Below are positions 36,745 to 46,246 of a DNA stretch of 64,000 nt, piece by piece. This DNA is from Planctomycetota bacterium (GTDB lineage Bacteria; Planctomycetota; Phycisphaerae; Phycisphaerales; SM1A02): the NCBI GenBank assembly GCA_027618565.1, contig JAQCEQ010000002.1:1-64000 (forward strand), read 5' to 3'. The notes beneath the pieces are model-generated. The model ran no database searches, had not been told where the DNA came from, and saw nothing but the letters and a program-made list of their open reading frames with translations. The first letter of the stretch is position 1. Each line of letters begins with the position of its first letter. The position numbers were made by a program, and so were the translations under genes.

Positions 36745-37425
36745 ATGCCATCGATTTCGCGCATCCTCATCTATCTGGCCCTCCTCGGCACGCTGACCGC
36801 GGCCGTCCCGCCGCTTGTCGTGGCTTGGTCGCGCAGCGAGCCCATCGACAAGCGCCCAGTGACCATGTTCCTGGACATGGATCTGCAGAAGAAGTTCAAG
36901 GCCCAGTCGACCAATGACCTCTTCGCGGATGGTCGCTCGATGCGACCCCTCATCAAGGGAACAGTCGCGCAGGGTGAGTCGTTTGGCGACACGCACCTCT
37001 ACGGAGGATTCGTCGGCAGCGAGTGGGCCACCACGCTCCCTGCCGGCATGACGATGTCGATGGACCTCCTCGTGCGCGGGCAGAACCGTTTCGCGATCTA
37101 CTGCACGCCCTGCCACGGCCAGGCCGGGGAGGGCAATGGCATGGTGAACCAGCGGGCGATGGCCCTGGTCGCCAATGCCGACGGTCCGGTGCAGGGCACG
37201 GTCTGGGTGTCGGCCAAGAGCCTGCATGATGCGACCGTCACGGTCCAGCCGATCGGTCAGGTCTACGGAACGATCACCAATGGCATCCGGAACATGGCGT
37301 CGTACTCGGCGCAGATCCCCACCGAGGACCGATGGGCAATCGCCGCGTATGTGAAGTCCCTGCAGCGCGCGTTCGATGCCTCGATCCAGGATGTGCCGGC
37401 GACGGAACGGAGCAAGATCCAATGA
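36745..37425 (+). CDS. actE: alternative complex III subunit E, monoheme cytochrome c
   Basis: About 226 residues. An N-terminal hydrophobic segment (L-I-Y-L-A-L-L-G-T-L-T-A-A-V) anchors it in the membrane. One CxxCH heme site, C-T-P-C-H, is in the middle, with a later M-A-S-Y-S-A-Q-I-P segment likely to supply the distal methionine. It matches ActE, the mobile-electron exit side of the complex. The ATG at 36745 lies immediately after the actD stop, and its own stop overlaps the actF start (ATGA). Confidence 0.92.
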   Translation: MPSISRILIYLALLGTLTAAVPPLVVAWSRSEPIDKRPVTMFLDMDLQKKFKAQSTNDLFADGRSMRPLIKGTVAQGESFGDTHLYGGFVGSEWATTLPAGMTMSMDLLVRGQNRFAIYCTPCHGQAGEGNGMVNQRAMALVANADGPVQGTVWVSAKSLHDATVTVQPIGQVYGTITNGIRNMASYSAQIPTEDRWAIAAYVKSLQRAFDASIQDVPATERSKIQ

Positions 37426-38759
37426 GCGGCCACGATCACCACACCGCGGCTCCCAAGATCCCGCAGAGCGCCATCGTGGACGACGGGCGCATCGCCACAT
37501 TCGCCCGGGCGATCTTCGCTGCGGGCGTCATTGCGCTCGGCGTGGGCCTCTACGTCGGCTGGAAGCAGGGGAACCCGAACCAGTTCGCGAAGATCTATCT
37601 CGTGGACTTCATGTTTGTCCTTGCACTCGCGCTGGGCGCACTCGTGTTCACGATGATCCAGCACCTCACGAAGGCCGGCTGGAGCCCTGCGGTGCGACGA
37701 GTCGCCGAGGCTCATGGCGCCAACCTGCGGTGGCTTTGGGTGCTGGCGCTGCCGGTCGTGTGGCTCTGGTGGAACGGTCGATCCCACGACGAGGGACACG
37801 GTCCCGGCCTGGATCTGCTGTGGCCATGGGCCAACCTGGAGCACCTCGCGGCGCATGACCCGGCCGAAGCCGAGCTCGTGGAGAAGAAATCGGCGTACCT
37901 GAATCCGGACTTCTTCATGATCCGGAACCTCGCCTACTTCGCCATCTGGGCGCTGCTGGCCAACTTCTACTTTGGGCGCAGCGTGCACCAGGACTCGACT
38001 GGGTCCGAGGCCGACACGAAGTCCATGCGCAAGTGGGCCGGCCCCGCCATCATCCTGTTTGGCGTGACCACGACATTCGCCGCGTTTGACTGGGCGATGT
38101 CGCTGAGCCCCGCGTGGTTCAGCACGATGTTCGGCGTCTACTTTTTCTGCGTGTGCTGCACGATCGGGTTCTCCGCCATCGCGGTCACGCTGCTTCGACT
38201 CAAGCAGCTCGGCTTCCTCAATGGGGTTGTCTCCGCGGAGCACATGCACGACCTGGGCAAGTTCATCTTCGCCTTCGGTGTGGTGTTCTGGGCCTACATC
38301 GCCTTCAGCCAGTACATGCTGATTTGGTACGGCAACATCCCGGAAGAGACCACGTGGTTCGCCGCACGCCAGGTTGGTGCGTGGGCGTGGCTGAGCGCTG
38401 CGCTGCTGTTTGGCCACTTCGTCATTCCTTTTGTATTCCTCCTCTCGCGATGGGTGAAGCGCTGGCCGCTGCTCCTCCTGATCGGCGGGGTCTGGATGAT
38501 GGCTTTTGGGTGGCTGGATGTCTGGTACTTGGTCGTGCCGGTTGTGCCATCTGACATCGGCACCTTTGACACCTGGAACGCCTTCGCCGCCGCGCACGCT
38601 GACGCGACGACCGGCCTTGGCAATCCGGCGATTTATCTCATCCTGTTCGGCATGCTCGGCCTCTCGATCGGGAGCGCAGCCATGCGGCTCTCACGCGTCG
38701 GCCTCACCTGCCGCCGCGACCCGCGCATCGCCGAGAGCATCGCGTTCGAGAACTTCTGA
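37422..38759 (+). CDS. actF: alternative complex III subunit F, membrane protein
   Basis: About 445 residues and around ten hydrophobic helices. It is the second NrfD-like or quinone-site-related membrane subunit of the complex, with the typical W-x-F-D-W-A-M-S-L-S-P-x-W-F-S-T-M-F-G-V-Y-F segment. G-A-W-A-W-L-S-A-A-L-L-F-G-H-F follows in a later helix. The ATG at 37422 (M-S-G-H-D-H-H) overlaps actE and avoids an in-frame upstream extension. Confidence 0.92.
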   Translation: MSGHDHHTAAPKIPQSAIVDDGRIATFARAIFAAGVIALGVGLYVGWKQGNPNQFAKIYLVDFMFVLALALGALVFTMIQHLTKAGWSPAVRRVAEAHGANLRWLWVLALPVVWLWWNGRSHDEGHGPGLDLLWPWANLEHLAAHDPAEAELVEKKSAYLNPDFFMIRNLAYFAIWALLANFYFGRSVHQDSTGSEADTKSMRKWAGPAIILFGVTTTFAAFDWAMSLSPAWFSTMFGVYFFCVCCTIGFSAIAVTLLRLKQLGFLNGVVSAEHMHDLGKFIFAFGVVFWAYIAFSQYMLIWYGNIPEETTWFAARQVGAWAWLSAALLFGHFVIPFVFLLSRWVKRWPLLLLIGGVWMMAFGWLDVWYLVVPVVPSDIGTFDTWNAFAAAHADATTGLGNPAIYLILFGMLGLSIGSAAMRLSRVGLTCRRDPRIAESIAFENF

Positions 38760-38777
38760 TCCCCCACGGAACCCACC

Positions 38778-39197
38778 ATGTCCCACGGACACCCCACTGA
38801 TGCCCCCCTCGAGGTCTACGACGACCCGGAGCCAGCCCAGACCTGGGTGGCGTCCGCCGTCTTTGTCCTCGGCACCGTCATCACCATCGCCGCCGTGGCG
38901 GCTGCGTACTTCAACATCGACCGCGAGGATGTGGAGCGCCGCGTCGTGGACCCCGCCTTCACGGAATTGGTCGACCTCAAGGCCTCGCAGACCGAACTGC
39001 TCACCACCTACGGAACCACGACCGTCGAGGTGGATGGCAAGCCCGTGAAGAAGATCCGCATTCCCGTAGCCAAGGCGATGGAACTGATGGTGGCCGACAG
39101 CGCCAAGGTCAAGACCGTTTCGATCGAGGGCGCAACGCCCCGGACAGTGATTCCAGCCACACGCATCATTCCCGTCAATCCCAACTCGTCGCACTGA
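38778..39197 (+). CDS. small single-pass membrane protein of the act-cox locus, unknown function
   Basis: About 139 residues. One helix spans about residues 24-44, preceded by a short cytoplasmic part rich in D, E and P. The exported part has I-D-R-E-D-V-E-R-R, D-L-K-A-S-Q and I-P-V-A-K-A-M-E-L-M. No known domain is recognised. The position between actF and the SCO gene suggests an assembly or accessory role for complex III or for the oxidase. Confidence 0.65.
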   Translation: MSHGHPTDAPLEVYDDPEPAQTWVASAVFVLGTVITIAAVAAAYFNIDREDVERRVVDPAFTELVDLKASQTELLTTYGTTTVEVDGKPVKKIRIPVAKAMELMVADSAKVKTVSIEGATPRTVIPATRIIPVNPNSSH

Positions 39198-39223
39198 CGG
39201 ACCGCACCGCCAGAACTGCACTC

Positions 39224-40180
39224 GTGAATTCCTTCGCCTCCAAGACGTGCCTCGCTTCGCTCGCCGCCCCGGCGGCGGTGGCCTTCGCGCTGGCGCTTGC
39301 GTGCGCATCGGTGAGCGCCGCGCAGGGCGGCGGTGGAGGCCCGGTGTATGGTGTTGGCGAGCGCGAGGCGCTTTCCACCGACATGCCAGTGGAAGTGCAG
39401 GGCGTGGACATCGTGGAGCACTTGGGCGACGTGGTCCCGCTGGATGTCTCGCTCACGCATGACTCAGGCAAGGCCGTCACGATGCGCGAGCTGCTCGCAC
39501 CAGGTCGGCCGGTGCTCCTGCACTTTGGCTACAACCGGTGCCCGATGCTGTGCAGCCTCGTGTTGAACGAGCTGGTGCGCGGACTGGAAGAGGTCAACTG
39601 GTCCGCGGGGACTGAGTTTGACGTGGTCAGCATCTCGGTGAACCCTGACGAAGGGACCGAGCTGGCGCATGCCAAGAAGCTTGGGTACCTGGCGCAGTAC
39701 GAGCGCACGGGGAGCGAAGGTGGCTGGCACTTCCTCACGGGGAGCGCCGAAGCCACGAAGACGCTCGCCGACGCCGTCGGCTTCCAATACAAGCGACTCC
39801 CCGACGGTGAATACTCGCACCCGGCGATGGTGGCGGTGCTCTCGCCCGACGGGACCATCGTTCGGTACCTCTACGGCGTGAAGTATGAGCCATCGACGCT
39901 CCGCATGGCACTCTTGGAGGGCTCGCAGGGGACCATCGGCACCCCGCTCGATCGCTTCATCCTCTGGTGCCACCAGTACTCCGCCAGCGACGGCGAGTAT
40001 GTCCTCTTCGCCTTCCGCCTCATGCAACTGGGCGGCGTTCTGACGGTCGGCGTGCTAGGCGCTGGAATTGCCGTGATGGTGATCCGCGACAAGCGAGCCA
40101 AGCGCCTCGCTCCGCCCAAGGCTGCCGGACCCTCCGCGGCCGGAACTGCCGCCATTTCGACCACCCCGAACCACGCTTGA
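39224..40180 (+). CDS. SCO1/SenC-family copper chaperone
   Basis: About 318 residues. A signal peptide or anchor at the N-terminus is followed by a thioredoxin-like domain with the copper motif C-P-M-L-C (Y-N-R-C-P-M-L-C) at about residues 106-110. The expected distal histidine lies in E-Y-S-H-P-A-M-V. SCO proteins deliver copper to the CuA site of cytochrome oxidase subunit II. The C-terminus adds a transmembrane helix (G-V-L-T-V-G-V-L-G-A-G-I-A-V-M-V) and an Ala/Pro-rich tail. The start is a GTG at 39224. It sits just upstream of coxB. Confidence 0.9.
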   Translation: MNSFASKTCLASLAAPAAVAFALALACASVSAAQGGGGGPVYGVGEREALSTDMPVEVQGVDIVEHLGDVVPLDVSLTHDSGKAVTMRELLAPGRPVLLHFGYNRCPMLCSLVLNELVRGLEEVNWSAGTEFDVVSISVNPDEGTELAHAKKLGYLAQYERTGSEGGWHFLTGSAEATKTLADAVGFQYKRLPDGEYSHPAMVAVLSPDGTIVRYLYGVKYEPSTLRMALLEGSQGTIGTPLDRFILWCHQYSASDGEYVLFAFRLMQLGGVLTVGVLGAGIAVMVIRDKRAKRLAPPKAAGPSAAGTAAISTTPNHA

Positions 40181-40196
40181 ACGACCAGGTCTCTCC

Positions 40197-41312
40197 ATGA
40201 TGATGCTTGACACCATCCCCACAATGCTCGCCACCTTGGCTGCGGCAGCGCCCGCAGAGAGCACGCCTTCGCCAGCTGGCTTCTGGATGCCTGTCGGAGC
40301 TTCGACCGTGTCCGGCGATATCGACTTCGCGATGGACTTCATCAACTGGGTCTGCGGATTCTTCCTCGTGTTGGTGACCGTGCTGCTCGTGGTGTTTGTC
40401 GTGAAGTACCGCGCGAAGCCCGGAGATGCCATCCGCATGGGTGGGCCGGTCCACCACATGGGCCTGGAACTGACCTGGACCATCATCCCCGGCATCCTCT
40501 CGATGGTGTTCTTCTGGTTCGGCTTCAAGGGCTACCTGGACCTGCAGACCGCGCCCAAGAACACCTTTGATATCAATGTCACCGCCTTCAAATGGGGCTG
40601 GAACTTCAAGTACCCAAACGGCGCGCAGAGCGAAGACCTCTATGCGCCCGCGGGCCGGCCGGTCCGCCTGATTCTTCGCGCCAACGATGTCCTGCACTCG
40701 TGCTTCATCCCCGAGTTCCGCGTCAAGAAGGATTGCGTTCCCGGGCGGACCACCAACATCTGGTTCCAGTGCGATTTCCCGACTGGTCTTGACGTCGACG
40801 CTGCCTACGGGCTTCACTGCGCTGAGTATTGCGGAACCGGCCACAGCAACATGAACCGAAAGGTCTACGTGCTGGTCCAAGAGGACTTCGACGACTGGGT
40901 GGTCAAGCAGGCCAACTGGCTTGACGAGGTTCCCGACTCGGAGCTGGCCTCGATCGCCGGCCCCAAGCTCTACGCCCGCTGCGCGCAATGCCACTCGCTG
41001 GATGGCACCCAGGGCATCGGGCCCAGCTGGAAGGGGCTGTGGGACCGCGTGAACGGCGGTGCGGGGAGCGACGGGAAGTTCACCGATGGCAAGAACTACA
41101 AGGACATCATTGGCGTCGGCAAGGAGTACGAGACGCCGGAGGCCTACATCGAGGACAGCATCTGGAATCCCGGCAAGCACCTGGTGGCACCGTTCGGAAA
41201 CGTGATGCCCACCTTCAAGGGCCAGGTGAACCAGCGCGGCGCCGAGGCGATCATCGGCATGATGAAGACGCTGGACCAATTTGATGCCAAGGGGAAGCCA
41301 ATCGCCAAGTAA
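40197..41312 (+). CDS. coxB: cytochrome c oxidase subunit II with fused cytochrome c (caa3 type)
   Basis: About 371 residues. Two N-terminal helices are followed by the CuA domain: H167 (V-L-H-S-C-F-I-P), then C208-A-E210-Y-C212 with H216 and M219, all ligands present. A C-terminal cytochrome c domain carries C262-A-Q-C265-H266. This fused heme is the hallmark of caa3-type oxidases, which can take electrons directly from complex III. The ATG at 40197 follows the SCO gene by 16 bases. Confidence 0.95.
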   Translation: MMMLDTIPTMLATLAAAAPAESTPSPAGFWMPVGASTVSGDIDFAMDFINWVCGFFLVLVTVLLVVFVVKYRAKPGDAIRMGGPVHHMGLELTWTIIPGILSMVFFWFGFKGYLDLQTAPKNTFDINVTAFKWGWNFKYPNGAQSEDLYAPAGRPVRLILRANDVLHSCFIPEFRVKKDCVPGRTTNIWFQCDFPTGLDVDAAYGLHCAEYCGTGHSNMNRKVYVLVQEDFDDWVVKQANWLDEVPDSELASIAGPKLYARCAQCHSLDGTQGIGPSWKGLWDRVNGGAGSDGKFTDGKNYKDIIGVGKEYETPEAYIEDSIWNPGKHLVAPFGNVMPTFKGQVNQRGAEAIIGMMKTLDQFDAKGKPIAK

Positions 41313-41351
41313 GGCTCGCCCGAGAGAAGTAACGCAGAGAAACGACTGACC

Positions 41352-43079
41352 ATGAGCACGATTTCCAAAGCAGCGCCCGCAACCGCCCCGCATGGGGGCC
41401 ACGTGGCCGACGAGAATTACCTGAACTGCTCGCGAGGGTTCCTCTCGTGGATCCTCACGCTGGATCACAAGCGCATCGGCGTGATGTACACCGTCAGCGT
41501 CATGGTGTCGTTCCTGGTGGGCGGCATCTTCGCGCTCCTCGTCCGCACCGAGCTCTTGACGCCCGGCCCGACCATCACCGAGAGCGCCGAGACCTACAAC
41601 CACTGGTTCACACTCCACGGAGCGATCATGGTGTTCCTGGTGATCATCCCCAGCATCCCCGCGGCCCTGGGCAACTTCGTGCTGCCCATCATGCTTGGTG
41701 CCAAGGATGTCGCGTTCCCGCGGCTGAACCTGTTCTCGTACTACCTGTGGATCGCCGGAGCCGTGCTGGCGGTGACCTCGCTTCTGATGGGCGGCTTTGA
41801 CACCGGTTGGACCTTCTACACGCCGTACTCGACGACGACCACGGCGGGTGGCGTCATCCCGGTCGTGGTCGGCGTCTTCATCCTGGGCTTCTCCAGCATC
41901 TTCACCGGGATGAACTTCCTTGTCACGATCCACAAGCTGCGCCCGCCGGGGATGACCTGGTTCCGGATGCCGCTCTTCCTGTGGGCGCTGTATGCCACGG
42001 CGCTCATGCAGGTCCTGGCGACGCCGGTGCTGGCCATCACACTGGCCCTGCTGGTGGTGGAGCGCACGCTCAACATCGGCATCTTCAACCCGGACATGGG
42101 TGGTGACCCTGTTCTGTTCCAGCACTTCTTCTGGTTCTACAGCCATCCGGCGGTCTACATCATGATCGTGCCGGCGATGGGAATCATCTCGGAGCTGATC
42201 GCCGTCCATTCGCACCGGCACATCTTCGGCTACAAGTTCATCGCGTTCTCGTCCATCGCGATCGCGATATTCTCCTTCGTGGTCTGGGGCCACCACATGT
42301 TCCTGAGCGGCCAGTCCGGGCTGATGAATGTCATGTTCTCGTTCATCTCCTTCTCGGTGGGAATCCCTTCCGCGGTCAAGATCTTCAACTGGCTTTCCAC
42401 CCTCTACAAGGGGACGATCAGCCTGAATACGCCGATGCTGTATGCACTGTCGTTCCTCTTCCTGTTCACCATCGGCGGTCTCACGGGCATGCACCTGGCG
42501 ACCCTGTCGACCGATGTCCATCTCCACGACACGTACTTTGTCGTGGCGCACTTCCACTATGTCATGATGGGCTCAGCACTCATCGCGATGATCGGCGGCC
42601 TCCACCACTGGTGGCCAAAGATCACTGGCCGCATGTACGAGGAGAAGCTGGGCATGATTGCCTGCGTGCTCGTCTTCATCGGATTCAACGTCACCTTCTT
42701 CACCCAGTTCATGCTGGGCAGCCAAGGAATGCCGCGCCGCTACTACGACTACGCGCCGGAGTTCCAGACCTACCACATCGTGTCGACCATCGGCTCATAC
42801 ATCATGGCGGTTGGCTTCTTCATGACGGCCGGCTACCTGCTGCACTCGCTCTTCCACGGCCGCAAGGCTCCCGCCAACCCGTGGGGTGGCCGCAGCCTGG
42901 AGTGGCAGTGCGCATCGCCGCCGCCGATCTTCAACTTCGACACGACTCCGGCCGTGGGCGACTGCTACGACTTCTCGATCGTCAAGTGGGACCCCAAGGA
43001 ACAGGGCTACTACATCGATCGTTCCGCCGACCCCGAGATTGCCAAGGCCGAGGCTGAACGCGGCCACACGCACCTGTGA
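41352..43079 (+). CDS. coxA: cytochrome c oxidase subunit I (heme-copper A2 type)
   Basis: About 575 residues and twelve core helices. The motif W-F-Y-S-H-P-A-V-Y at about 261-269 lacks the usual glutamate of HPEVY and has the YS pair typical of A2-type oxidases. His314-His315 (G-H-H-M-F) bind CuB, and later [11 protein letters not shown] supplies heme ligands. It reduces oxygen to water and pumps protons. The next gene starts at the overlapping GTGA. Confidence 0.96.
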   Translation: MSTISKAAPATAPHGGHVADENYLNCSRGFLSWILTLDHKRIGVMYTVSVMVSFLVGGIFALLVRTELLTPGPTITESAETYNHWFTLHGAIMVFLVIIPSIPAALGNFVLPIMLGAKDVAFPRLNLFSYYLWIAGAVLAVTSLLMGGFDTGWTFYTPYSTTTTAGGVIPVVVGVFILGFSSIFTGMNFLVTIHKLRPPGMTWFRMPLFLWALYATALMQVLATPVLAITLALLVVERTLNIGIFNPDMGGDPVLFQHFFWFYSHPAVYIMIVPAMGIISELIAVHSHRHIFGYKFIAFSSIAIAIFSFVVWGHHMFLSGQSGLMNVMFSFISFSVGIPSAVKIFNWLSTLYKGTISLNTPMLYALSFLFLFTIGGLTGMHLATLSTDVHLHDTYFVVAHFHYVMMGSALIAMIGGLHHWWPKITGRMYEEKLGMIACVLVFIGFNVTFFTQFMLGSQGMPRRYYDYAPEFQTYHIVSTIGSYIMAVGFFMTAGYLLHSLFHGRKAPANPWGGRSLEWQCASPPPIFNFDTTPAVGDCYDFSIVKWDPKEQGYYIDRSADPEIAKAEAERGHTHL

Positions 43080-44089
43080 GGCCCACTTTGAGCACTCTGA
43101 ATCCAAGCACCATGGGCACCACCGCAGCCAGCCACGATCCCTCACAGGGGCACCAGCACGGCGGGGGGCACGAGCGTGCCCACCACCGGTTCCAGGCCCA
43201 CCACTTCGAGACGATGAGCCAGCAGTTCGACTCCGCCAAGCTGGGCATGTGGCTCTTCCTCGCCACCGAAGTCCTCTTCTTCGGCGGATTGTTCGTTGTC
43301 TACGCCGTGCTGCGCGCACGCTTCCCCGAAGTCTTCAAGTACGCCAGCCTCTACCTGGACACGCAGATGGGTGGCATCAACACGTGCGTGCTGATCCTGT
43401 CCAGCCTCACCATGGCGATGGCGGTCTACTTTGCGCAGACCAACAAGAAGGGGCCGATGCTGGCGTGCCTGTGGCTGACGCTTGCCGGCGCCTTCGGCTT
43501 CATGATCATCAAGTACTTCGAGTACACGCACAAGATTCACGAGCACCTTGTGTGGGGTCCCGGGTTCTATGTGCCGTCCCATGACCGTGCGGGCGAAGCA
43601 CTCTCCGCAGACCTGGCGCTGCATCCGGATGCGGAACACCAGCCCGCGGACGTGGTCGCGGCCGCCGTCGGCGAGCCCACGCAGGTCCCGGTGAAGGCCA
43701 TCCAGTTGGCGGTTGCCGGCCCGGCCACGGAGGCCTCGGCGATTGCCCCGGCGGCCACCGGGCCACGAAACCTCTCGTTTGCCGTGACGGAGCCCTCCGC
43801 CGCCGCGGAAGGGGATGTCATCCCCGCGGAGGACCCCACGGCCCACCTGGCGGATGCCCAGATGCCGCCCAACACGCACTTGTTCTTCGCGATCTATTAC
43901 GCCATGACGGGCCTTCACGGCGTCCATGTGGTGGTCGGCATTTTCGTCATTTCGTGGCTCATCTGGCGCGGGATGAAGGGCCACTTCAACGCCAGCTACT
44001 ACACCCCGGTTGACCTGGTGGGCCTCTACTGGCACATCGTCGACCTCGTCTGGATCTTCCTCTTCCCGCTTTTCTATCTCATCGACTAG
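43076..44089 (+). CDS. coxC: cytochrome c oxidase subunit III with a long internal insertion
   Basis: About 337 residues, against about 200-270 in most. A His-rich N-terminal tail precedes helices with [16 protein letters not shown]. Between the helix ending near V-W-G-P-G-F-Y (about 159-165) and the helix [11 protein letters not shown] (about 271-281) is an insertion of some 95 residues. It is rich in Ala, Pro, Val and acidic residues. The family end [14 protein letters not shown] is intact. The GTG at 43076 overlaps coxA (GTGA); an ATG at 43112 is an alternative. Confidence 0.9.
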   Translation: MRPTLSTLNPSTMGTTAASHDPSQGHQHGGGHERAHHRFQAHHFETMSQQFDSAKLGMWLFLATEVLFFGGLFVVYAVLRARFPEVFKYASLYLDTQMGGINTCVLILSSLTMAMAVYFAQTNKKGPMLACLWLTLAGAFGFMIIKYFEYTHKIHEHLVWGPGFYVPSHDRAGEALSADLALHPDAEHQPADVVAAAVGEPTQVPVKAIQLAVAGPATEASAIAPAATGPRNLSFAVTEPSAAAEGDVIPAEDPTAHLADAQMPPNTHLFFAIYYAMTGLHGVHVVVGIFVISWLIWRGMKGHFNASYYTPVDLVGLYWHIVDLVWIFLFPLFYLID

Positions 44090-44091
44090 CC

Positions 44092-44529
44092 ATGAGCCAC
44101 GACCAAGCACACGCCACAGCAGGCGCCCCCCAAGGCGACGACGGCCACGAGCATGTGGGGCATGTCGTCAACCCGAAGATCCTCTTCGCGACGGCGTTCG
44201 CGTTGCTCGCCCTCACCGGCGCCACGCTCTTCTTTCACTCCATCGACGCTGAGGACCTGAACATCTGGATCGCGCTGGGCATCGCCTTCGTGAAGGCGTC
44301 GCTGGTGGGTGCGTTCTTCATGCACTTGGTCTGGGATCGGCCGTTCAACCTGCTGGTGTTCGTCGGATGCACGCTGTTAGTGGCTCTCATGATGGCGTTC
44401 TGCCTCATGGACGCCGCCCAGTACCGGCCGACCCAGTTCCTCGGGAACCCACCGGCGGCGCAGGCCGTGCTGGACAAGGACGCCCCCGGCGCACCGATCG
44501 CCGCACAGAAGCAGATCACGGGCGAGTGA
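44092..44529 (+). CDS. cytochrome c oxidase subunit IV family protein
   Basis: About 145 residues with three hydrophobic helices. The A-L-x-F-V-K-A-x-L-V-G-A-F-F-M-H-L pattern is the signature of the prokaryotic oxidase subunit IV (CyoD/CtaF-like). An N-terminal His/Gly-rich tail precedes the helices. It starts two bases after coxC and overlaps the next gene (GTGA). It stabilises the oxidase; no redox cofactor is expected. Confidence 0.88.
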   Translation: MSHDQAHATAGAPQGDDGHEHVGHVVNPKILFATAFALLALTGATLFFHSIDAEDLNIWIALGIAFVKASLVGAFFMHLVWDRPFNLLVFVGCTLLVALMMAFCLMDAAQYRPTQFLGNPPAAQAVLDKDAPGAPIAAQKQITGE

Positions 44530-45206
44530 AGCACAGCGCGTTTCTCGGTCGACTGCTCTACGGCCCGTCGGGGGACGAGCGCGATCCATTCAAGGGTGAG
44601 CGCTCCCGCCACGAAGCGAGCGTGCTGGGAATGTGGCTCCTGATCCTGACGCTGGGAATCCTCTTCGTTGCGGCGATCATGGCCTTTGTGGTGGTGCGTG
44701 TGGACCTGTCGTTGCGGGGCGAGCGATTCGTGCCGTTTGGGTCTCCTGGGCTTCCCACGATGCTCCTGGCCAGCACGGCCTTGCTCATCGCGTCGGGTCT
44801 GGTGCAGCATCGCGCCGTTGCGTGTGCTCGACAGGCGGGTCGTTCCGACCGGGTGGCGCGATACCTCCAAGTCTCGCTTGGGCTGGGGCTGGGATTCCTG
44901 GTGACGCAACTCATCGCGTGGTGGCAGATGGCCGTTGCGATGGCCCCTGACGCCGTCGGGTTGCGCATGGTGCTGGCGGCGGCGACGACCAACCTGTACG
45001 GGTGGACCTTCTTTGTGATGACGGGGCTCCACGCCGCCCATGTGGTCGGGGGTCTGGTGCCGCTGGCGATCGTCACGCATCGTGCCGGGAAGGGTTGGTA
45101 CTCAGTCGGTGCCGAGCGCGGGCTGGTGATGGTGTCGATGTACTGGCACTTCCTGGACGCTGCCTGGATCGTGCTCTACCTGACGCTCTGGCTGGCGACG
45201 GGGTGA
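44526..45206 (+). CDS. second cytochrome c oxidase subunit III-like protein
   Basis: About 226 residues and five helices. V-L-G-M-W-L-L-I-L-T-L-G-I-L-F, T-G-L-H-A-A-H-V-V-G-G and M-Y-W-H-F-L-D-A-A-W-I-V-L-Y are oxidase subunit III signatures. It lacks the long insertion of the first subunit III. It may replace or accompany that subunit, or form part of an assembly. The start is the GTG at 44526, which overlaps the subunit IV stop. The 3' end overlaps the convergent DUF3179 gene by 31 bases. Confidence 0.85.
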   Translation: MKHSAFLGRLLYGPSGDERDPFKGERSRHEASVLGMWLLILTLGILFVAAIMAFVVVRVDLSLRGERFVPFGSPGLPTMLLASTALLIASGLVQHRAVACARQAGRSDRVARYLQVSLGLGLGFLVTQLIAWWQMAVAMAPDAVGLRMVLAAATTNLYGWTFFVMTGLHAAHVVGGLVPLAIVTHRAGKGWYSVGAERGLVMVSMYWHFLDAAWIVLYLTLWLATG

Positions 45207-46246
45207 AAGACATCCCAGCAACCAGCGCAGGAGGGAATCGTCTGCCACGCTCCGGTGTCACCGGGGATGAGCGCGCCGCTTACCCCGACCATTGCGTCAA
45301 GGTCGTGCCCAAGTGTGGCCGGCACTTCGCGCGCGAACCCCGCGGTTCCGGTGCCGGCGGGCAGGGGCGCAACGAGCCACGGCGAGGCGCCGACGCCGGT
45401 GCGTCGGTAGGCAAGGATCGGAGCCTTCCACCCCATCGGATCACTTGAGGTGACACCGGGCGGCAAGGCGCGCTGTGCGTACCAGCGTGCATAGGAAGTG
45501 TCCTTGATCATCTTCTTGTCCGAGTTGGGCGCTAGAGCGACCGTGGACTCAGGGTGTGTTGCCGACCACGATTCCCACGAACACAGCGCCACGCCCGGGA
45601 GGGGATCGAATCGCTCGCCTGCCGCCTGCGCCGGGCCGCTCACGGGGCCGAAGGCCAGTTGCGACCACAAACTGCGACTGGGTACCTCGGTCGTGTCGTA
45701 GAAGAGCAGGTTGCCCGCCAGGAGCAGCCCAGAAAGGGCAAAGTGGCGCTCGCGTCCATCGATGCGTCGATCCAGGATGACGGCACTCCTCGTCAGCGGG
45801 CTCCAGGTCACGCACACCGGGATGCCGCCCACCGTGTCATGCACCAACTCATGCACATTGAGGAGTGGGACTGGCCAGGCGCGGGCCTCGCTGCCAAGCA
45901 CGATGCCGACGACTTGGTCAGAGGGCACCACCGCACGCATTCGGTGCGACTCGTTGTAGGCGGGCACTTCACTCGCACGCAGCAACTCAGGGCCATCCAG
46001 AGGCCGAAGGAAGTCTCGTGGGTTGCCACTGGCTGCCAGGTGCGGCGCGAGACTGGGGGAAAGGTCGAGGTCAAACCCGTACGACTCCGGGTGTCGCCCA
46101 TCGCCAACGCGCGGCGTTCCCAGGAAGACTCCCGAAAACGCCCATCCGAGGAGCGCCAGCACCACCACGCCGCTGGCGGCCAGGACCCAGCCGCCACCGC
46201 GCCAGTCCAGCAACGGGGCGTGTTTGCGGATCGTGTGCTCGCTCAT
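45176..46246 (-). CDS. DUF3179 domain protein, membrane anchored
   Basis: About 356 residues. One N-terminal helix (A-S-G-V-V-V-L-A-L-L-G-W-A-F) is followed by a DUF3179 domain: A-R-A-W-P, L-N-V-H-E-L-V-H-D-T-V-G-G-I-P-V-C-V-T-W, and S-W-E-S-W-S-A-T-H-P-E-S. Function is not established in this family. Its position between oxidase genes and ctaB suggests a link to oxidase biogenesis, but this is inference. The start overlaps the ctaB stop (ATGA). Confidence 0.82.
   Translation of the reverse strand: MSEHTIRKHAPLLDWRGGGWVLAASGVVVLALLGWAFSGVFLGTPRVGDGRHPESYGFDLDLSPSLAPHLAASGNPRDFLRPLDGPELLRASEVPAYNESHRMRAVVPSDQVVGIVLGSEARAWPVPLLNVHELVHDTVGGIPVCVTWSPLTRSAVILDRRIDGRERHFALSGLLLAGNLLFYDTTEVPSRSLWSQLAFGPVSGPAQAAGERFDPLPGVALCSWESWSATHPESTVALAPNSDKKMIKDTSYARWYAQRALPPGVTSSDPMGWKAPILAYRRTGVGASPWLVAPLPAGTGTAGFAREVPATLGHDLDAMVGVSGALIPGDTGAWQTIPSCAGCWDVFHPVASQSVR

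Noticed and set aside
37263-38597. 444-residue minus-strand open frame opposite actF
   Set aside because: Antisense to actF, with low-complexity charged translation.
40020-42557. 845-residue minus-strand open frame opposite the oxidase genes
   Set aside because: It lies fully antisense to conserved SCO, coxB and coxA genes, has a low-complexity His/Arg/Glu-rich translation with no domain, and is expected in GC-rich DNA.
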